Assembly: GCA_002454165.1 (NCBI GenBank) | Contig: DKIG01000051.1 | Location: 1-25,817, forward strand | Length of the DNA: 25,817 nt | Direction of reading: 5' to 3' | DNA from: Gammaproteobacteria bacterium UBA6724 | GTDB lineage: Bacteria > Pseudomonadota > Gammaproteobacteria > Pseudomonadales > Azotimanducaceae | Shown: positions 21,786-25,817 of the stretch, piece by piece | Layout: each line of letters starts with the position of its first letter | Position numbering within the stretch: position 1 is the stretch's first letter | The notes under the pieces: generated by a model | The model's input: the letters and a program-made list of their open reading frames with translations, nothing else | Database searches by the model: none | Told to the model about the DNA's origin: nothing | Made by a program: the position numbers and the translations under genes

Positions 21786-23411
21786 TTAGCCATCACGCAA
21801 CTGACGCTTGATGATCTTCCCTGAGGGGTTGCGCGGCAGAGGGGTTCTTGTGAGCAGCAGTTTTTTGGGGATCTTATATCTCGCCAAGTGGGCGGCAACT
21901 GAAGCAAGAATATCATCGCTACTTGCCGTCTGACCCTCTTCTAGCGCGGCAATGGCGACCAGGCGTTCACCCAGACGCTCATCGGCTTCTCCAAAGGCTG
22001 CCGACTCGCGCACTGCCGGGTGCAGGTTGATTGCCTGTTCAACTTCCGCACAGTAAATATTCTCACCGCCAGAGATCACCATATCGGTGCGCCGGTCAAC
22101 GATATAAAGTCTTTGTTCTGGGTCTAGCCGACCTATGTCTCCGGTGGCAAACCAGCCATCTTTATCAAAAAATGGCGGCCTGGCGTTTGCATATCCCGCC
22201 ATCAGAGGCACGCCGCGCACGAATATTTCTCCAATCTCACCGCGGGCAAGGGCAACACCGGTGTCGTCTCGTATCTCAACTTCAATGGTGGCGACCAGGC
22301 GACCTGTGGAGGTAGGGTTTTGAGTGAATTCATCTCCCAGGGTTAATGTGACAATGCCGTTGGTTTCGGTCATGCCATAGCCGGTGCCCAGGATGGATTG
22401 AGGGAAGGCATCTTGCACTGCCTCCAGGAGAGCGGGGGGTGTCGCCTGACCACCGATAGAGATGGAGCTCAGGGATGCCAGGTCTGTATCAGTTTGCCGG
22501 GCGCGCCTGAGCAGATCCCAATACATGGTGGGTACACCTGGAAATGCCGTGACTTTTTCTGCTGCAATGGTGGCGAGTGCGGCATCGGGGTCCCAGGGCT
22601 GGAGCAAAACAATTTTTGCACCCTGTACCAAGGAGGAAAGAAATACCGCATGACAACCACTCACATGAAACAGCGGGAAGACAAGCAGGGTGACCGGCGA
22701 GGGTCGCATGGACACCAGGGTGTCATAGTCCATGCCATGCTGGGCGGCCATTTGAGAGGTGATCAGTGCGCTGGAATACTGGATAGTTTTTAGCGCGGTC
22801 AAAACGCCGATATGCGTCAAGATGGCGGCTTTGGCAGAGCCCGTGGTGCCCGAGGTAAACATCAGGATTGCTTCATCCTCAAGCCGTCGCTGGGTATGGG
22901 GCAGAGGTTTGCTCAGTGGTTTGGAAAGAATAGCCGCCAGTCCGACCTGATCAATGAGAGGAATCTTGCCGGGGTCAATGGACGCAGCGGCAAGGGTGGA
23001 TACCGCCAGGGCATCGCCCAACCAGGCATCACAATCCGTGCTGGTTAAACAGTGCTGTAATTCGTCTGCTGTACCACGATTGTTGATGAGCACCGGCACC
23101 GCACCGAGTGCAACGATGGCAATAAAGGCAACGCACCACTCAATAGAATTGGGCAGGGCGATACCAACTCTTGAACCGGGCTTGAGCTTGACTTCATGCG
23201 ACAGGTGCGCCGCAAGTGCTACTGCGTTCGCATGCACCTCCGCATAACTGACGCGACGCTCAGCTTGCAGGATGAATTCCCGGTCGGCAAATTCGTCCAG
23301 TGCTGTAAACAACTCGCTGAGACAGGTCGGTGTGTCTGCAAACACCTTGCAGGGACGGCCATTGACTTCTTTTTCAATGAGGCGGAACTGCTCTTCAATG
23401 CTGGGATTCAT
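21786..23411 (-). CDS. Acyl-CoA synthetase (AMP-forming)
   Basis: A 541-residue member of the ANL superfamily, activating a carboxylate with ATP to acyl-AMP and then acyl-CoA. The P-loop-like A3 motif is MFTSGTTGSAKAA. TGYGMTETNG is motif A5, WFATGDIG contains the A7 aspartate, and ISGGENIYCAEVE is the hinge region. The catalytic lysine is in NPSGKIIKR at the C-terminus. AGGAAG lies 3 nt before ATG 23411. It is the third gene of a minus-strand set: FadD3-like ligase, ferredoxin, this ligase (27 bp after the ferredoxin). The substrate could be a steroid side-chain or ring-derived acid, but sequence alone does not show this. Confidence 0.9.
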   Translation of the reverse strand: MNPSIEEQFRLIEKEVNGRPCKVFADTPTCLSELFTALDEFADREFILQAERRVSYAEVHANAVALAAHLSHEVKLKPGSRVGIALPNSIEWCVAFIAIVALGAVPVLINNRGTADELQHCLTSTDCDAWLGDALAVSTLAAASIDPGKIPLIDQVGLAAILSKPLSKPLPHTQRRLEDEAILMFTSGTTGSAKAAILTHIGVLTALKTIQYSSALITSQMAAQHGMDYDTLVSMRPSPVTLLVFPLFHVSGCHAVFLSSLVQGAKIVLLQPWDPDAALATIAAEKVTAFPGVPTMYWDLLRRARQTDTDLASLSSISIGGQATPPALLEAVQDAFPQSILGTGYGMTETNGIVTLTLGDEFTQNPTSTGRLVATIEVEIRDDTGVALARGEIGEIFVRGVPLMAGYANARPPFFDKDGWFATGDIGRLDPEQRLYIVDRRTDMVISGGENIYCAEVEQAINLHPAVRESAAFGEADERLGERLVAIAALEEGQTASSDDILASVAAHLARYKIPKKLLLTRTPLPRNPSGKIIKRQLRDG

Positions 23412-23438
23412 GCGCTTCCTTTGCAGCCTTGCCCCGGT

Positions 23439-23756
23439 CTATTCTTCTGGAGCGATGCTCAGAGCTAAGCCATCCAATCTGTTGTTGAAAATAATCTGGC
23501 AGGTCAAACGGGAGCGCCCTGCTTCAAAGTATTCCAGACTCTCAACAAGTGCGATTTCGTCTTCCTTCGCCGCCGGCAGTTTGCCGAACCAGGCGGGATG
23601 AATCAGGCAGTGGCAGGTCCCGCAGGCACACTGACCGCCACAGATTGCCGCTATACCCAGACCGGCATCCCGAATAACCACCATCAGGCTCTCGCCTTCA
23701 ATGGCGTCAATTTCCTGGCTGCCAGCATCCCTGTCTGTGACGATTAACCTGCCCAT
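23439..23756 (-). CDS. [2Fe-2S] ferredoxin, adrenodoxin/putidaredoxin type
   Basis: A 105-residue electron carrier. Cys39, Cys45, Cys48 and Cys86 have the spacing C-x5-C-x2-C-x37-C of vertebrate- and ISC-type [2Fe-2S] ferredoxins. The motif is CGGQCACGTCHC, which also has extra Cys43 and Cys50, and LTCQI supplies the last ligand. Such ferredoxins pass electrons to cytochromes P450 or Rieske oxygenases. The KshA-like oxygenase at 10812 is the only obvious partner in the window, but it is 12 kb away and a P450 elsewhere is equally possible. An A/G-rich site with GGGGG just upstream of ATG 23756 marks the start. No ferredoxin reductase is present here. Confidence 0.93.
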   Translation of the reverse strand: MGRLIVTDRDAGSQEIDAIEGESLMVVIRDAGLGIAAICGGQCACGTCHCLIHPAWFGKLPAAKEDEIALVESLEYFEAGRSRLTCQIIFNNRLDGLALSIAPEE

Positions 23757-23768
23757 AGCCCCCTACCT

Positions 23769-25343
23769 CTATGAGTTGCTGTCTGGGCTGGGTTTGAGCA
23801 GATATTTTGGTACTTTGCCAGATGCATTACGAGGCAATGCGTCCAGCTGAGTGATGCCCCGCGGTACCTTGTAGTTTGCCATTTCATCCCGTGCCCAGTT
23901 AATTATCTCAGCCGGATCAAGAGCTGTATTTTGTTCAGCCACCAGGTAGGCATGGCCGACTTCACCAAGACGCTCATCGGCAGTGCCAACAACAGCAACA
24001 TCCTTAATAGCTGGATGCCGCAACAGGATATGCTCAATTTCTGCGGGATAACAATTAAATCCGCCGCAGATGTACATGTCTTTCAAGCGATCTGTGATTT
24101 TCAGATAGCCGCGTTCGTCCAATAGACCCAGGTCACCGGTTTTTAGCCAGCCGTCAGGGGTAATCGTCTCTTCGGTGGCGGCGGCATCATCCAGATATCC
24201 CTGCATAACATTAAAGCCCCGCACCCAGATTTCGCCTTGTTCAGAGGGCGGGAGGGCATGACCCTCGGCATCTGTGATTTGAATCTCAACACCCTGCATT
24301 GCTCGCCCCGAGGTCTTGGCGATGGTTTCAAAATCATCTCCTGACTGGCAGAGGGACACCACCCCGGTTGATTCCGTGAGCCCGTAAGCGGTATAGACTT
24401 CCTTGAAACCTAACTTGTGTTTCATGTCTTTCACCAGTTGCACTGGCACAGAAGCAGCACCCGTGACGGCACAGCGAAGGGAATCCAATTTGCGCTCTTC
24501 AATGAGACGGGTAATTTGTGGGTCAGCCAGCAAAGACTGAAATATCGTCGGTGCACCCGGTAACATTGTGATGGCTTCTTCCTCAATCAGACGCAACACC
24601 TTGCCGACATCAAATACCGCCAGGGGATAGATGGTGGCACCTGTTAATAGCGCCGCCAGCCAGCCAGACTTGTAACCAAAAATATGAAAGAAGGGGTTAA
24701 CGATGAGATAGCGATCATCGGCATTTAAACCCACCGCCTCAGACCAGTTTGCAAAGACCGCGATGTTTTGTCCATGGTTGGTCATCACGCCTTTAGATTT
24801 GCCGGTGGTGCCAGAGGTGTAGATGATGTCGGACAGGTCTGTGGGCTTAATATGCGCAGTGCGTTCGCTCAATTTGGCGGCGCTGATAGACATGCCAGTA
24901 TTGGCAAAATCTCCCAGCGAATCAGCATCAAGAAGTATCTGCCCGGCGAGGTCGGGCAATTTTTCATCTGCTAAGAGGTCTGGATAGGAGGTATCAAGAA
25001 ACTCAGTGACAATAAAAAGAAAACGGCTCTTGCTACGGCGAATCACATCGGCGGCCTCAGCACCTTTGAAGCGGGTGTTGATGGGCACCAGGACACCGCC
25101 AGCGATCTGCCCGCCCAGGGCGGCAATGATCCACAGGGCACTGTTGGGCGCCCAGATGGCGAATCGCTCACCGCTTTGCAGACCCGCTTGCATGAGTGCC
25201 TTGGCTAAGCCCTGAGCGCGATCTTGCAGTTCCTGGAAACTCAGGCTCATCCCGCCATCCAGAATAGCCTGCCGTTGAGACCACTGCCTGGCGGCATCTG
25301 CCAGGACCCCAGGAATGGTTCTTCCAATCTGGGTCTGTGTCAT
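23769..25343 (-). CDS. Acyl-CoA synthetase, FadD3-like
   Basis: A 524-residue ANL ligase. IIYTSGTTGKSKGVM is the A3 motif, TAYGLTESTGV is A5, WLKTGDLG is A7, ICGGFNCYPAEIE is the hinge, and NASGKVPKYLLK carries the catalytic Lys. The N-terminal part, with FAIWAPNSALWIIAALGG and VPINTRFKGAEA, resembles actinobacterial FadD3, which attaches CoA to the indanedione propionate (HIP) left after steroid ring opening. The resemblance is from memory and the protein could be a general acyl-CoA synthetase. It is the first gene of the ligase-ferredoxin-ligase set; 12 bp separate it from the ferredoxin. Confidence 0.88.
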   Translation of the reverse strand: MTQTQIGRTIPGVLADAARQWSQRQAILDGGMSLSFQELQDRAQGLAKALMQAGLQSGERFAIWAPNSALWIIAALGGQIAGGVLVPINTRFKGAEAADVIRRSKSRFLFIVTEFLDTSYPDLLADEKLPDLAGQILLDADSLGDFANTGMSISAAKLSERTAHIKPTDLSDIIYTSGTTGKSKGVMTNHGQNIAVFANWSEAVGLNADDRYLIVNPFFHIFGYKSGWLAALLTGATIYPLAVFDVGKVLRLIEEEAITMLPGAPTIFQSLLADPQITRLIEERKLDSLRCAVTGAASVPVQLVKDMKHKLGFKEVYTAYGLTESTGVVSLCQSGDDFETIAKTSGRAMQGVEIQITDAEGHALPPSEQGEIWVRGFNVMQGYLDDAAATEETITPDGWLKTGDLGLLDERGYLKITDRLKDMYICGGFNCYPAEIEHILLRHPAIKDVAVVGTADERLGEVGHAYLVAEQNTALDPAEIINWARDEMANYKVPRGITQLDALPRNASGKVPKYLLKPSPDSNS

Positions 25344-25446
25344 GAATGCCTGTCCAAGAAAGGTCTATCTAGCATGGTGTGTCCAAAAACTAGGCTAGGA
25401 AAGCGGATAATCAAGATGCCATGATAGCCAAAATACGCAATCAGTG

Positions 25447-25468
25447 CCTCGTTATACCCTCGTTATAC
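25447..25468. repeat. 11-bp direct repeat between divergent genes
   Basis: CCTCGTTATAC occurs perfectly at 25447-25457 and 25458-25468, an 11-bp period close to one helical turn. It lies in the 206-bp region between the FadD3-like ligase and the SRPBCC gene. It could be a pair of operator half-sites; the rest of that region shows only the promoter at 25486. Confidence 0.7.
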
Positions 25469-25485
25469 TAGAGGGGGATATATTC

Positions 25486-25513
25486 TTGAAGCCTGAGCCA
25501 AATCTAATACAAT
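25486..25513 (+). promoter_or_regulatory. Putative promoter of the SRPBCC gene
   Basis: TTGAAG (25486-25491) and TACAAT (25508-25513) have a 16-bp spacer, which puts the start near 25520, about 30 nt before the ATG at 25550. Confidence 0.5.
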
Positions 25514-25549
25514 ATGGTCTCCACGAACTTTTAGCAGGATTGAGCAGCC

Positions 25550-25817
25550 ATGAAAGGTAATTTTGAGCATGAATTTGCGTTGCTGTATAGCCTGGACAAG
25601 GTGTGGCAGATCTTGGGTGCCTTCACTGAAGTGGATTGGCTACCCGGTATAGAAGGGGTGGAAGTGGTTGATCGCGCTGGGCGCGTTACGCGAATCTTGT
25701 CTATATCCGGCTTGGATGCGCCCATTGAGGAACAACTCATCAGCCGGGATGAAGTCCGCCACTACCTCAAATATCATGTGGTGAAAAACGCCTTCGTGCC
25801 CTATGAGGATTATGTCG
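25550..25817 (+). CDS. SRPBCC-fold protein, truncated by the window end
   Basis: An open frame of 89 codons runs off the window from ATG 25550, so the full length is unknown. It begins MKGNFEHEFALLYSLDKVWQILG, typical of SRPBCC/polyketide-cyclase proteins, which start with a beta strand followed by a helix reading DKVWxxLG. Then come WLPGIEGVEVVD and a run of beta-strand-like segments. The fold binds hydrophobic ligands, and members often help in polyketide or steroid metabolism. The start has an AGGA about 10 nt upstream. It diverges from the FadD3-like ligase. Function is not assigned. Confidence 0.7.
   Translation, partial: MKGNFEHEFALLYSLDKVWQILGAFTEVDWLPGIEGVEVVDRAGRVTRILSISGLDAPIEEQLISRDEVRHYLKYHVVKNAFVPYEDYV

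Overview
The window looks like a chromosomal segment of a gammaproteobacterium, probably environmental and unnamed here. The evidence is the rnr-rlmB pair (the E. coli gene order), a one-piece tmRNA whose tag ends in the proteobacterial ENYALAA, an E. coli-like tRNA-Glu and a TusA protein. No transposase, phage gene or CRISPR array was seen. This placement is inferred from gene content and not from a database search.

Bases 1-4620 hold housekeeping and RNA genes. rlmB and rnr lie on the minus strand and tRNA-Leu(CAG) on the plus strand. Facing the tRNA is ssrA (tmRNA) on the minus strand. The most notable feature is inside ssrA: its T-loop is interrupted by a compact group I intron of about 292 nt (minus strand, 4027 to 3736), only 17 nt from the 3' end. 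The tRNA-like domain that receives alanine can only form after splicing, so ribosome rescue in this organism should depend on a ribozyme.

Bases 4621-10440 hold a tightly packed plus-strand run: tusA, a gamma-glutamylcyclotransferase-like gene, a PaaI-type thioesterase, a COG3199-type NAD kinase, a two-TM potassium channel with a cytosolic regulatory domain, and an exported eight-heme cytochrome c with HEAT and TPR repeats. Several genes overlap or abut. tRNA-Glu(UUC), with a good promoter, follows.

Bases 10812-25817 hold a lipid or steroid-type catabolic island. It contains a KshA-like Rieske oxygenase, an old-yellow-enzyme reductase, three SDR dehydrogenases, two KstD-like flavoproteins, a DUF3604 lipoprotein, a [2Fe-2S] ferredoxin between two acyl-CoA synthetases (one resembling FadD3), and the start of an SRPBCC-fold protein. 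The enzyme classes fit ring oxidation, ring hydroxylation and CoA activation of a polycyclic or steroid-like substrate. The actual substrate cannot be read from sequence.

A second theme is the number of short tandem repeats at gene edges. They occur in the N-terminus of rlmB (12 bp), the tusA leader (24 bp), an insert in the NAD kinase (15 bp), the cytochrome signal region, the N-terminus of one flavoprotein (15 bp), the C-terminus of the other (24 bp), and an intergenic region (14 bp and 13 bp). A REP/MITE-like 110-bp element lies just upstream of one SDR gene.
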